From Pseudomonadota bacterium (GTDB taxonomy: Bacteria > Pseudomonadota > Gammaproteobacteria > Steroidobacterales > Steroidobacteraceae), in contig JAEWBG010000015.1 in assembly GCA_023391335.1 (NCBI GenBank), positions 1 to 53,546 of the forward strand: 53,546 nucleotides of DNA. The letters are read 5' to 3'. A program made the translations under genes and the position numbers. How positions within the stretch are numbered: position 1 is the stretch's first letter; each line of letters begins with the position of its first letter. Shown one piece after another: positions 34,939-43,016 of this stretch. The notes beneath the pieces are model-generated. The model was not told where the DNA came from, made no database searches, and worked only from the letters and a program-made list of their open reading frames with translations.

Positions 34939-35817
34939 TCAACGCTGTCGGACGAGAACCGGATGTAGCACGACAGTGGCAAGCAGGATTGCCACGCCGA
35001 GATAAAAACTCGCGCTCAACTCTCGCTGCTCGCCGAGCAATAGGATCGCAAATCCGATCGCATACACGGGCTCGAGATTCACGGCCAGCGCAGTCGAGAA
35101 CGCACTGAGCTTCTTCAGTGCGACGAGGGAGAGCGAATAGGGCAGCAGCGTACAGCCGATCGCAAGGATGAGCAGAAGCACCGCGTCGTGCGCGGAAGGA
35201 ATGCGAATCGAAAGAGACGAGGCGGGTAGCAGAGCAGAAATGGCCAACAGAAACAGCGCCCCCGCTGCCATTTCGATGCCGGTCACCGTAAGAGCACGGC
35301 TGCTACCGATGTAGCGCTTGTTGAAGATCGCGAAAAACGCGACCAGCAACGCAGAGAGTGCACCTACGGCAATCCCGGCGCGCATGTGCAAAGGCGTGCC
35401 GCCCGCCACTAGCGCCACGCCGGGGACCACGGCGATCCCGAAAACCAGCTCACGCATGTCGAATCGTCGGCCGGACACGAAAGGTTCGACGAACGCAATG
35501 AACACCGGCGCCAGCGCCATGCACGTCGCAGCCACCGATGCGTTCGCGAGTTTGATCGCCGCGTAAAACGTCACCCAGTGCAGCGCAACGACGATTCCGA
35601 TGCCGGCGTAAATTCCCACGAGGGCACGCGGCATGCTGACGAGGCTGCGCCAAAAAGACGGCAGCAGACCCAGCGCAATCGTCACGCAAGCCATGCGCCA
35701 CCACACGAGCGGCAGCGCGGATAGCGTGATCAACTTGCCGAGAATCGCCGTGAAGCCCCACAGAAAGACGCAGAAATGAATCTGCAGCAGCGCGCGCGTT
35801 CTGCCCGGCTCTAACAG
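34939..35817 (-). CDS. EamA-family (DMT) transporter with probable CTG start
   Basis: An EamA carrier with ten expected helices. The only conventional start that keeps the frame is a TTG at 35733, which would remove the first helix. Upstream the frame stays open, and the peptide LLQIHFCVFLWGFTAILGK (35793-35734) is clearly the first membrane helix of this family. No ATG, GTG or TTG precedes it before the ProS stop codon. A CTG at 35817 follows AAGGGG by six bases and gives 292 residues, the usual length. I therefore propose CTG as the start; a sequencing error or strain-specific damage to an ATG are alternatives. It lies downstream of proS. Confidence 0.75.
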   Translation of the reverse strand: MLEPGRTRALLQIHFCVFLWGFTAILGKLITLSALPLVWWRMACVTIALGLLPSFWRSLVSMPRALVGIYAGIGIVVALHWVTFYAAIKLANASVAATCMALAPVFIAFVEPFVSGRRFDMRELVFGIAVVPGVALVAGGTPLHMRAGIAVGALSALLVAFFAIFNKRYIGSSRALTVTGIEMAAGALFLLAISALLPASSLSIRIPSAHDAVLLLILAIGCTLLPYSLSLVALKKLSAFSTALAVNLEPVYAIGFAILLLGEQRELSASFYLGVAILLATVVLHPVLVRQR

Positions 35818-35895
35818 AAAGTGCCCCTTGGGTGCGGCGAGGTTCCAGTGAATCGACGCATGTTGCCCGGACCCATCACGGAGAGAACGAGCGCC

Positions 35896-37425
35896 CTAGT
35901 ACGCTTTCGCCCACACGACGCGTTGCTTACTCGGCTTGCCCGTGAAGGGGCACGTGCCCGGCTCACCGCCTTCGAGCGGAATGCACCGCACCGTCACGCC
36001 CAATTCATTCTTGATCTGCTCTTCCAGCTGCACCTCGCCGCTAAAGTGAGTGAGCGCGAAACCGCCGTGAATGGGCGTCGGCGTGTTTTCCGGGACTTTG
36101 GGCGCAGTAAAGAAATCGTAGAACTCCGCCTTCGAATCGATGCGGCACGTGTGCTGCTCGCGAAAGGCTCGCGCCCGCTCGAACAACGAATCTTGAATCG
36201 ACTGCAGCAGCGCCGACGCCGTTGCGACGAATTCATCCCTGGCGATGCTTTGCTTGTCCTTGGGCGCTCGGTCGCGCCGGCCTACGAACACGGCGTTCTT
36301 CTCCATATCGCGCGGGCCGATTTCCAACCGCAGCGGCACACCTTTTTTGATCCAATGCCAGACTTTGTCGCCGCCGCGTTCATCGCGCGCATCGACAATA
36401 ACCCCGAGCGGACGATCGGCGAAGCGTTGCGCACGCAGTTCTCGAGCTAGCGCGTTGCAGTATTCGATCACTCGCGCTTTATCTTCTTCGGAACGGTAGA
36501 TGGGCAGGATCACGATCTGGGTCGGCGCAAGCTTCGGCGGCAGCACGAAACCGTCGTCATCCGAATGCGTCATCAACAATCCGCCGATCAAGCGTGTCGA
36601 GACGCCCCAGCTCGTCGTCCACGCATATTGATGGGCACCGTTCTGATCCAAGAACTGGATTTCGCTGGCGCGAGAGAAGTTTTGGCCCAGGAAGTGGCTC
36701 GTCCCGGCTTGCAGGGCTTTGCGATCCTGCATCATCGCTTCGATACAGAAGGTTTGCTCGGCACCGGGGAAGCGTTCGCCCGCCGTCTTCTCGCCTTTGA
36801 TGACCGGAACAGCCATCCAATCTTGAGCAAACGCCGCGTAGACATCGAGCATGCGCATCGTTTCTTCGACGGCTTCCTCTCGAGTCGCGTGTGCGGTGTG
36901 GCCTTCCTGCCATAGAAACTCTGCCGTGCGCAGAAACATCCGGGTGCGCATTTCCCATCGCACCACGTTCGCCCACTGATTGATGAGCAAGGGCAGATCG
37001 CGATAACTCTGCACCCAGCGCGCAAAGGCATCGCCGATGATGGTCTCCGACGTGGGCCGGACAATTAACGGCTCTTCCAGTTCGCCCGTCGGAACCAACT
37101 TGCCTTCCGCATTCAGTTCCAATCGGTGATGGGTGACAACCGCGCACTCCTTCGCGAACCCTTCGACGTGAGCGGCTTCTTTCTGCAGAAAGGACAACGG
37201 GATGAATAGCGGGAAGTACGCGTTCTGATGACCCGTGTCCTTGAACATCTGATCCAACACGCGCTGCATACTCTCCCACAGCGCATATCCCCAGGGCTTG
37301 ATCACCATGCAACCGCGCACTGCTGAGGTCTCGGCGAGATCGGCGGCGCGAATCACCTGCTGATACCACTCGGCGTAGTTCTCTTCGCGAGTCGGTGTGA
37401 TGGCAGTCTTGGGCTTGGCAGTCAT
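35896..37425 (-). CDS. proS: prolyl-tRNA synthetase, archaeal/eukaryal type
   Basis: A 509-residue class II aminoacyl-tRNA synthetase that charges tRNA-Pro. It is the type 3 form found in archaea, eukaryotes and some bacteria, not the 570-residue bacterial form with an inserted editing domain. Evidence is the N-terminus TREENYAEWYQQVI, motif 2 around NQWANVVRWEMRTRMFLRT, SEFLWQ-like AEFLWQEGHTAHAT, and the C-terminal end WAKAY finishing in Tyr, as in the T. thermophilus enzyme. Two of the zinc-domain cysteines (VRC and GTC) remain. The ATG at 37425 fits the family; the longer frame to 37560 does not. Whether another ProRS gene exists elsewhere cannot be judged here. Confidence 0.93.
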   Translation of the reverse strand: MTAKPKTAITPTREENYAEWYQQVIRAADLAETSAVRGCMVIKPWGYALWESMQRVLDQMFKDTGHQNAYFPLFIPLSFLQKEAAHVEGFAKECAVVTHHRLELNAEGKLVPTGELEEPLIVRPTSETIIGDAFARWVQSYRDLPLLINQWANVVRWEMRTRMFLRTAEFLWQEGHTAHATREEAVEETMRMLDVYAAFAQDWMAVPVIKGEKTAGERFPGAEQTFCIEAMMQDRKALQAGTSHFLGQNFSRASEIQFLDQNGAHQYAWTTSWGVSTRLIGGLLMTHSDDDGFVLPPKLAPTQIVILPIYRSEEDKARVIEYCNALARELRAQRFADRPLGVIVDARDERGGDKVWHWIKKGVPLRLEIGPRDMEKNAVFVGRRDRAPKDKQSIARDEFVATASALLQSIQDSLFERARAFREQHTCRIDSKAEFYDFFTAPKVPENTPTPIHGGFALTHFSGEVQLEEQIKNELGVTVRCIPLEGGEPGTCPFTGKPSKQRVVWAKAY

Positions 37426-37514
37426 TCTATTAGGCTGGCGATGGATCTGGCGCTCGAAGCGAAGGGCGCGATTACAGCAGATTTTCGCCCTTAACGCCGC
37501 ACGCCGTCGCCCGA

Positions 37515-38000
37515 CTACTGCAGGGGTCGAGTCGACCAGCGAACCCGCGCTTGCAGCCATGCTTTGGCGAAGCGCAATTGCCCGAGTATCTCCGGCACGT
37601 GCGTGCCGAGCGTCTCTGCGACCTCGCGAATGGTGAGGCCCGCGAAATAGCGTAGCTCGATGATGCGCACGCAGTCGGGATCCAACTCATCGAGGCGTCG
37701 TAGCCACTGCTCCAGATCCATGAGCTTGAGCTGCACCGGCTCGATCATGGCTTGCCGCTCAGCGGCTTGCATTGCAAGCCGACGGATGATCGGGGCGATG
37801 TGCAGTACGAATGCGCCGACGTCGCTTTCTTGACCAGCGAAGAGCCGCTCGTGCAAATCTCGCAAGGCGTCCAACCCGAGCGGTGTGCGGTGCAATTGGC
37901 GTCCGCTTCGTGTCGCCAACAGGCGCTCCAATGCTTCGACGATGGCCGATTTGGCATCGCGATAGCGCTGTTCGTGCGGCGTCGAAATCCGTTTAACCAT
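37515..38000 (-). CDS. short sigma-70-like protein (region 4 clear)
   Basis: 161 residues with an ATG at 38000 and a GGTGAG site upstream. The C-terminal half is sigma region 4: LEQWLRRLDELDPDCVRIIELRY, then the helix-turn-helix FAGLTIREVAETLGTHVPEILGQL. It is most like the ECF-type TIGR02999 group. The N-terminal half has the right size for region 2, but the -10 recognition motifs are hard to find, so it may be a diverged sigma factor or a region 4-only regulator. It is divergent from a small XRE regulator, and the 146-bp space between them contains palindromic operators. Confidence 0.7.
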   Translation of the reverse strand: MVKRISTPHEQRYRDAKSAIVEALERLLATRSGRQLHRTPLGLDALRDLHERLFAGQESDVGAFVLHIAPIIRRLAMQAAERQAMIEPVQLKLMDLEQWLRRLDELDPDCVRIIELRYFAGLTIREVAETLGTHVPEILGQLRFAKAWLQARVRWSTRPLQ

Positions 38001-38077
38001 CCGTGACTCACCGAGCGTCGCTGCGCCTGGCTAACTCAAGCGCTGAACGCTGTTGTACCATCTGCGAGGGCCAGGGA

Positions 38078-38117
38078 GATTATCCCAAACTGGGATAATC
38101 CTAAAGCAGGATTATAG
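38078..38117. promoter_or_regulatory. tandem palindromic operators upstream of the XRE regulator
   Basis: GATTATCCCA (38078-38087), three bases, then TGGGATAATC (38091-38100) form a perfect 10-bp inverted repeat. Its right half also pairs with the next word: ATAATCC (38095-38101) is mirrored by GGATTAT (38109-38115). Three half-sites in alternating directions suggest cooperative binding of a dimeric regulator, most simply autoregulation by the XRE protein starting 30 bp later. Confidence 0.6.
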
Positions 38118-38146
38118 ACACGGGCGTCCTCACGGAGCCCGAAGTC

Positions 38147-38389
38147 TTGAAGTCATTGCGATCTGCCGATCACCAGCGTCTGATTGCGCTACTCGTCGCC
38201 GCGCGAGAAAAAGCCGGACTCACGCAACAGCAACTTGCCGACTTGCTCGGCAAACCGCAGAGCTTCGTAGCGAAGTACGAAGGCGGCGAACGCCGCATCG
38301 ATGTGATCGAGTTTGTCGCCATTTCGCAGGCGCTTGAGTTCGATCCAGCGCGCGCCGTGCGTGAAATTGCAGCGAAGTACAAGGCCTGA
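38147..38389 (+). CDS. XRE-family helix-turn-helix regulator
   Basis: An 80-residue single-domain DNA-binding protein. The helix-turn-helix is in REKAGLTQQQLADLLGKPQSFVAKYEGGER, here split as residues 20-50 and typical of Cro/CI-like XRE proteins. The protein is nothing but this domain plus a short tail. The start is a TTG at 38147; no ATG is available in frame. It probably binds as a dimer to the nearby palindromes and so controls itself, perhaps also the divergent sigma-like gene. It is not next to a toxin gene; the downstream gene is convergent. Confidence 0.85.
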   Translation: MKSLRSADHQRLIALLVAAREKAGLTQQQLADLLGKPQSFVAKYEGGERRIDVIEFVAISQALEFDPARAVREIAAKYKA

Positions 38390-38398
38390 GAAGGAGCG

Positions 38399-40189
38399 CT
38401 ACTCCCGTGCCGCTTCCACCACCGGTGCATACTTTCGATAGTAATCGCTGCGCTCTTGCAGCTTGCGAGCGAGATCGCGCCTCATCTCGGGATCGCTCGC
38501 GGCCTTGAGTACGGCATCTGCGGCTTTGTTGAGCGCCGCCACCGCTTCGCGATTACGAGGATGAACCGCATACGCATCGGCATATAAATCGATGGCGGAG
38601 TCCAGTGCGTCGCCGATGCGGTCGCGAGTGTAAAACTGCCAAGCCGCATCGCCGTCGGACATCTTCTGCTTGAACTCCTGCTGCTTCTCCAACGGCAGCT
38701 GCGAAAACGGGATGGCGGGCCCAGTCTCGACATGGTTCTGGTAAGCCAGGACTCCGGCTGCAACGGCGAACAGCGCCGCGCAGGCAATCGCAATCCGCTG
38801 CAACGTGCTCGGCCCACGAAATGCCTTGAGAAATTCGGCGGCATCTTGGGGCCGCTTGGCTCGCTCGAGCGATAAACAGCGTTCAATGGCCTGTGTTTGC
38901 TTGCGCTTGATGCCTTTGAGCGGCGGAAATCGAATGCCGAGTTCGCGCGCTTGAGACGCGCTGTTGCGATTGTAAGGATGGCACCCGGTCAACAATTCGT
39001 AGGCGATGATGCCGAGCGCATACATGTCATCGGCGGGATGCGGATCGACGCCCTCTACCATCTCTTGAGTCGCGTACGCTTCGGTGTAGGCGCCGAGGCT
39101 GCCTGCATCGAACTCATCGACCATTTGCTCGCCAGGCGTGGGAACGGCGCGCGCGATGCCGAAGTCCAGAATCTTCGGTGTGCCGTCATCGCTAAGAAAG
39201 ATATTGCCGGGCTTGAGATCCGAGTGAACGATGCCCTTGCGATGTGCGTACGCCAGACCCTCCGCCACGCCGCGAATAATGGGTAAGGCGAGTTCCGCCT
39301 CAATACCGACACCGCGCGCCTCGCGCGTGATGGAATCGAGCGATCGGCCCTCGAGCAATTCCATCGTGAGGTAGACAGCATCGCCATCGCGATCAAAATC
39401 GAATACGGTTGCGACATTCGGATGCGCCAATGATTGGGCCTTGCGGGCTTCGCGTTGCAAGGCAACGAACGATTGGGGGTGCCGCGCGAAATCCGCATTG
39501 AGCAGCTTCAAGGCAACATACGGATTCGGATCGCGCGCTTCTTGTTTGCGTCGATCGATCGCACCGAAGACCACGCCCATGCCGCCCTTGCCGAGCATCT
39601 TCTCGAGAATGAAGCGCTTCTTGATGACAGTGCCAGGCTCGATCGGTCCGCTGTGAGGCTGATCCACTTCCTCCAGCGATCGCACCAAGCGATCGGACAG
39701 CACTTCCGTTTTGTCGCGAGAGGGAAGTGTCGCCGGAAACGCTGAAGGGTTCGTGACTGAATGCGAGATCGTCCTGTTCGCGGAACGATCGGGATCGCGT
39801 CGCGTCGCATCGGGCACTGAATCGTTCCGATTCACGACGTCGGCATTGGAAGGCTTCGCAATCTCCGCATCCGCATCGACTTGAGCCAGCGGCTGCGAAC
39901 GAATCAACGTTGCTGTCGCACTGCTGGATAGAGCGGCGGTTGCATCCGCATCTGGATGCGCATCCGCACGGCGAGTCAGTACCAGGGTTTCATCGCCGCT
40001 CTGCAATGCACGCAAGCAGGAGATGGCGTCATTCGCAGTGAGTTTGCCCTCGCTGCGTAGCTGTTCGATAAGCGTCGCGAGCTGCAGTTTTTGTGCTGCT
40101 GGCGCATTAGCAAATTCGGCGAGACGCCCGCACAGAGCACTCAACGAGCCTTGCGCAAGCAATGCAGTGAAATCTTCAATCGTCGCCAT
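38399..40189 (-). CDS. Ser/Thr protein kinase of a TagH/PP2C module (PpkA-like)
   Basis: A 596-residue membrane-anchored kinase. The N-terminal 180 residues are Ala-rich and probably disordered. The kinase domain runs about 193-460, with the glycine loop LGKGGMGVV (199-207), VALK (Lys228), the catalytic loop HSDLKPGN (322-329), and DFG (342-344). The conserved HRD is HSD here, so this is a non-RD kinase. A membrane helix (467-483) leads to a short periplasmic tail. It starts three bases after the phosphatase stop in the tagH-phosphatase-kinase operon. In the type VI secretion pathway such a kinase phosphorylates Fha/TagH to switch secretion on. The target here is inferred from gene order. Confidence 0.88.
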   Translation of the reverse strand: MATIEDFTALLAQGSLSALCGRLAEFANAPAAQKLQLATLIEQLRSEGKLTANDAISCLRALQSGDETLVLTRRADAHPDADATAALSSSATATLIRSQPLAQVDADAEIAKPSNADVVNRNDSVPDATRRDPDRSANRTISHSVTNPSAFPATLPSRDKTEVLSDRLVRSLEEVDQPHSGPIEPGTVIKKRFILEKMLGKGGMGVVFGAIDRRKQEARDPNPYVALKLLNADFARHPQSFVALQREARKAQSLAHPNVATVFDFDRDGDAVYLTMELLEGRSLDSITREARGVGIEAELALPIIRGVAEGLAYAHRKGIVHSDLKPGNIFLSDDGTPKILDFGIARAVPTPGEQMVDEFDAGSLGAYTEAYATQEMVEGVDPHPADDMYALGIIAYELLTGCHPYNRNSASQARELGIRFPPLKGIKRKQTQAIERCLSLERAKRPQDAAEFLKAFRGPSTLQRIAIACAALFAVAAGVLAYQNHVETGPAIPFSQLPLEKQQEFKQKMSDGDAAWQFYTRDRIGDALDSAIDLYADAYAVHPRNREAVAALNKAADAVLKAASDPEMRRDLARKLQERSDYYRKYAPVVEAARE

Positions 40190-40192
40190 GAG

Positions 40193-40969
40193 CTACTGAA
40201 CTTCGACGACGATGACAGTCACGTTGTCTCGAGCACCGGCAGCGAGCGTCGCGGTAATCAGTACCTCAGCGCTTTCGCGGACAGTGCCAAGCGCCAGCAA
40301 CTGCGCAATTCGCTGATCGGAAATCTCCCGCGTGAGTCCATCCGAGCACAACAAGTACCGATCCCCCGGATGCACTCGATCCCGCCTCACGTCCAATAGC
40401 AGAGTGTCTTCGCCGCCAACGGCACGTGTAATCGCGTGCTGTGCTTCTTCGTCGACGGACTGCAGATTCAATTCTTGCACCCACGTGTGATCGCTCGTCA
40501 GTTGTGCGAGTTGCCCCTGCCTCAGTCGATAGATCCGGCTGTCGCCCGCCCAGGCCATGGCGCAATGCGTTCGTTTGGCGAGAAAGATAGCGACCGTACT
40601 GCCGCTGACGATGGGATTGATGGGTCGCACCGCTGCGTCGTGCAAGCGCTGATTTACGTCACTCATCGCTTGGCGCACCGCGTCGATGCCATCTTCAAGC
40701 GATCCGTTCATGGACAAAGCGGACAACGCATCGCACACCATCCGACTCGCAACATCGCCATCGCGGTAGCCGCCCATGCCATCGGCCACCGCCCACAGTC
40801 CACTCGCGACGCTTTCGACGAAGGCGTCCTGATTGGTGGGACGGACGTAACCGGCGTGCGTCGCTCCAGCCGAGACGAATACGGGGTACACGTCTTCTTC
40901 TACCAGCGTGTCTTCGAACAAGCTGCCTTCCCCTAACGCATTTGCGGATGGCAGGCCCGAGCGACCCAT
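40193..40969 (-). CDS. PP2C-family protein phosphatase (PppA/Stp-like)
   Basis: A 258-residue cytosolic metal-dependent Ser/Thr phosphatase. All PP2C metal-site motifs are present: RPTNQDAF, ADGMGGYRDGDVAS, GDSRIYRL, CSDGLTREI and DNVTVIVVEV. It lies between the tagH-like gene (23 bp upstream) and the kinase gene (3 bp downstream), the order expected for the opposing pair of a phosphorylation switch. By analogy with Pseudomonas PppA it would remove phosphate from the FHA protein or the kinase and turn the system off. A disordered stretch of about 30 residues precedes the catalytic domain. Confidence 0.93.
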   Translation of the reverse strand: MGRSGLPSANALGEGSLFEDTLVEEDVYPVFVSAGATHAGYVRPTNQDAFVESVASGLWAVADGMGGYRDGDVASRMVCDALSALSMNGSLEDGIDAVRQAMSDVNQRLHDAAVRPINPIVSGSTVAIFLAKRTHCAMAWAGDSRIYRLRQGQLAQLTSDHTWVQELNLQSVDEEAQHAITRAVGGEDTLLLDVRRDRVHPGDRYLLCSDGLTREISDQRIAQLLALGTVRESAEVLITATLAAGARDNVTVIVVEVQ

Positions 40970-40992
40970 CCATCCTGCACCGCAAGCTGCGT

Positions 40993-42279
40993 TTACTGTT
41001 TACTACGCGAGGCCTTCGCGCGCGCGAGCTGTTCTTCGTAAGCCTTCGCGAATTCGTCGCAAAACAGGGTCCGGAAGCTCGCATCCGCATCGCGCGTCAG
41101 GGCAGCGTACTTATCTCGGTAGAGATCCCAGTAACGCAGCTTTGCAGGCACTCCCAGAATAGATCCCTTGCGGATCTGACGATCGAAATCTTCCTGCAGC
41201 CGTTCCGGATCGAATTGCGCGAGCATGGCTTCGAATGCCAGGCGCATCGCGGACATGATGGCGTTTTGGTGATCGCGCAGATCATCGAACGCATCTTCAA
41301 AAGCGTCGGCCGGTTCCAAGTAAGCGGCATTGCGTTTGACGAGCAAATTGTGAAATGCGTCGTCGGTGTTCGCAGAGAATTTGAGGGGATTGTTGTGAGC
41401 TGCCTTGAACGTCGTGCCACGCAGCCGCAACTCATCTTTCATTCGTTCCCGCGCGCGCAGTACCTCCATCACGCCACCGACTGCGGTGCGCAACACCTCG
41501 CCGAGCACAAGCGCAGCTTCGGGCGTGGGCTCGAGTCCTGCAATCCCCGCTGCATCGAGCAGTGCTTGCAACTGAGTTGCGGTTTCAGCTTCGGCATCGG
41601 TTCGAGCCCGCGCGATTGGAATCGCTGAGGCAGCGGGCCGTGTTGCAGGCGCGCTGTGTACGGCACGTGCAACGATGCGTTCGGGCGCAGGGACAGACCG
41701 CAGCGCCCGCGCCGGCGGCGGCAAGATCGACGTGACAGGGCTCGAAGCTTTGGCGCGATCGTTTTGCGAATCGCCCATTCCGTACCATTCGGTCGAACTG
41801 CTATCGGCGTCCTCTGGTGGTTCTTCCTCATCCTCGCCGTCGGCGGGCACCAGGTTGGCCGTGAGGTCTTCTTCCTCCGGCTCTTCCGGTTGCGGCTTGC
41901 GCAACAGATTCGTGGCCTTCGGATCGAATGACGCAAACGGATCGAATGCGGCTTTTTTCTCTGGATCGCTCTTGATCGATACCCTGATTTTGTAGGCATC
42001 GATAAAGAGCAAGTCGCCGTCGTTGAGTTGCTGCGCTTGCGAGCGGCCGACACGATTCTCGGGCGAATTGATGAAGACGCCGTTGGTGCTGGTGTCTTCG
42101 ATAAAGTACTTGCCGTTAACGTAACGAATCAGTGCATGCCGACCTGAGACATAAGGATCCGCGAAGACCCAATCGTTGTCCGGTAGCCGGCCGATCGTGC
42201 CCCCGATGGCCTTGAATACTTTGCTGGTTACACCGAGGCTTTGCGCCTGCTCTCCGGTGACTTCGAGAGTCAGAATCAT
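40993..42279 (-). CDS. tagH: FHA-domain protein TagH (type VI secretion-associated)
   Basis: A 428-residue cytosolic protein. The N-terminal FHA domain (about 1-105) binds phosphothreonine; its signature is GTIGRLPDNDWVFAD with VSGRHALIRY and STNGVFIN. A proline- and acid-rich linker (about 110-230) follows. The C-terminal domain (about 230-425) is the TagH-specific region, including the LRDHQNAIMSAMRLAFEAML stretch and the IRKGSILGVPAKLRYWDLY motif. In known systems phosphorylated TagH/Fha1 promotes assembly of the secretion sheath. It heads an operon with phosphatase and kinase. No structural type VI genes lie in the window, so these must be elsewhere or the relay serves another purpose. 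Confidence 0.9.
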   Translation of the reverse strand: MILTLEVTGEQAQSLGVTSKVFKAIGGTIGRLPDNDWVFADPYVSGRHALIRYVNGKYFIEDTSTNGVFINSPENRVGRSQAQQLNDGDLLFIDAYKIRVSIKSDPEKKAAFDPFASFDPKATNLLRKPQPEEPEEEDLTANLVPADGEDEEEPPEDADSSSTEWYGMGDSQNDRAKASSPVTSILPPPARALRSVPAPERIVARAVHSAPATRPAASAIPIARARTDAEAETATQLQALLDAAGIAGLEPTPEAALVLGEVLRTAVGGVMEVLRARERMKDELRLRGTTFKAAHNNPLKFSANTDDAFHNLLVKRNAAYLEPADAFEDAFDDLRDHQNAIMSAMRLAFEAMLAQFDPERLQEDFDRQIRKGSILGVPAKLRYWDLYRDKYAALTRDADASFRTLFCDEFAKAYEEQLARAKASRSKQ

Positions 42280-42412
42280 GGCCGATGGGTCCTTAGCCCC
42301 AAGTCGTGAATGGCGGGATCGAAGAAGAAGCAGCTAGGAAAGATCGCAGTATCGGCTAGAGGTCTGCAACAATTATGAGTACCGCAACACACTTTTCGGG
42401 CCCGATCCGCGC

Positions 42413-42964
42413 ATGAACCTAAAAATCTATGCTTTGCTAACAACTGGATTTCTGGCGCTCTCAAGCGGTGCGGATAAGGCCGATTCGGAACTGGCGGACG
42501 GCTTCATCAACGCCCCGCTGAGCGAAGTGTGGCGGATATTCACCACCGAGGAAGGGTACAAAGGTGCCGGTGTAAATCAGGTCGACATCGATCTGAAAAT
42601 CGGCGGCCATATCCGTACGCATTCCGGCCCCGGCGCGCTGGGGGATGCCGAAACAATGGACAAGGAGATCCTTGCTTACGATCCCGAGCACATGCTCGCC
42701 CTTCGAACTGCACAAGCACCCGCGAGCTTGCCGCATCGCGATGCCTTGCAAGGAACCTGGACCGTCACGTATTTCGAGAATGCCGGAGAGAACATGACGC
42801 GAGTGCGGGTCGTAGGAGTGGGATTCGGCAACGATGCACAAAGCCAGGCGCTGCAGGAGGAACTGCGCCAATCCAATCGCGAACTGATCGACCGGATCGG
42901 CAAACGCTACTGGCCGAAGTGCGCGCACTGCCAACTTGAGTCACCGCTCGCGCCAGCACAGTAA
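42413..42964 (+). CDS. SRPBCC (START-like) domain protein, secreted
   Basis: 183 residues. A short hydrophobic N-terminus (LKIYALLTTGFLALSSGADK) looks like a signal peptide, so the mature protein is probably periplasmic. The rest fits the SRPBCC/polyketide-cyclase-like fold: ADGFINAPLSEVWRIFTTEEGYK at the start, IDLKIGGHIRTH, and the final helix QALQEELRQSNRELIDRIG. Such proteins bind hydrophobic ligands in a deep cavity. Ligand and role are unknown. Two cysteines near the C-terminus (KCAHC) are unusual for the family. It is followed 52 bp later by the anti-sigma-like gene. Confidence 0.78.
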   Translation: MNLKIYALLTTGFLALSSGADKADSELADGFINAPLSEVWRIFTTEEGYKGAGVNQVDIDLKIGGHIRTHSGPGALGDAETMDKEILAYDPEHMLALRTAQAPASLPHRDALQGTWTVTYFENAGENMTRVRVVGVGFGNDAQSQALQEELRQSNRELIDRIGKRYWPKCAHCQLESPLAPAQ

Positions 42965-43016
42965 CCGATCACAAGCATCTCGATTCGCGGCCAACTTCCC
43001 GGCTAACGGAGCCCCG

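Noticed and set aside
37426..37560. Longer N-terminus for ProS
   Set aside because: Family members start at the TAKPKT/TREENY region; the extra 45 residues are unlike any synthetase domain.
38399..42279. A full type VI secretion locus
   Set aside because: Only TagH, phosphatase and kinase are present; no sheath, baseplate, tube or ClpV genes appear on either side.
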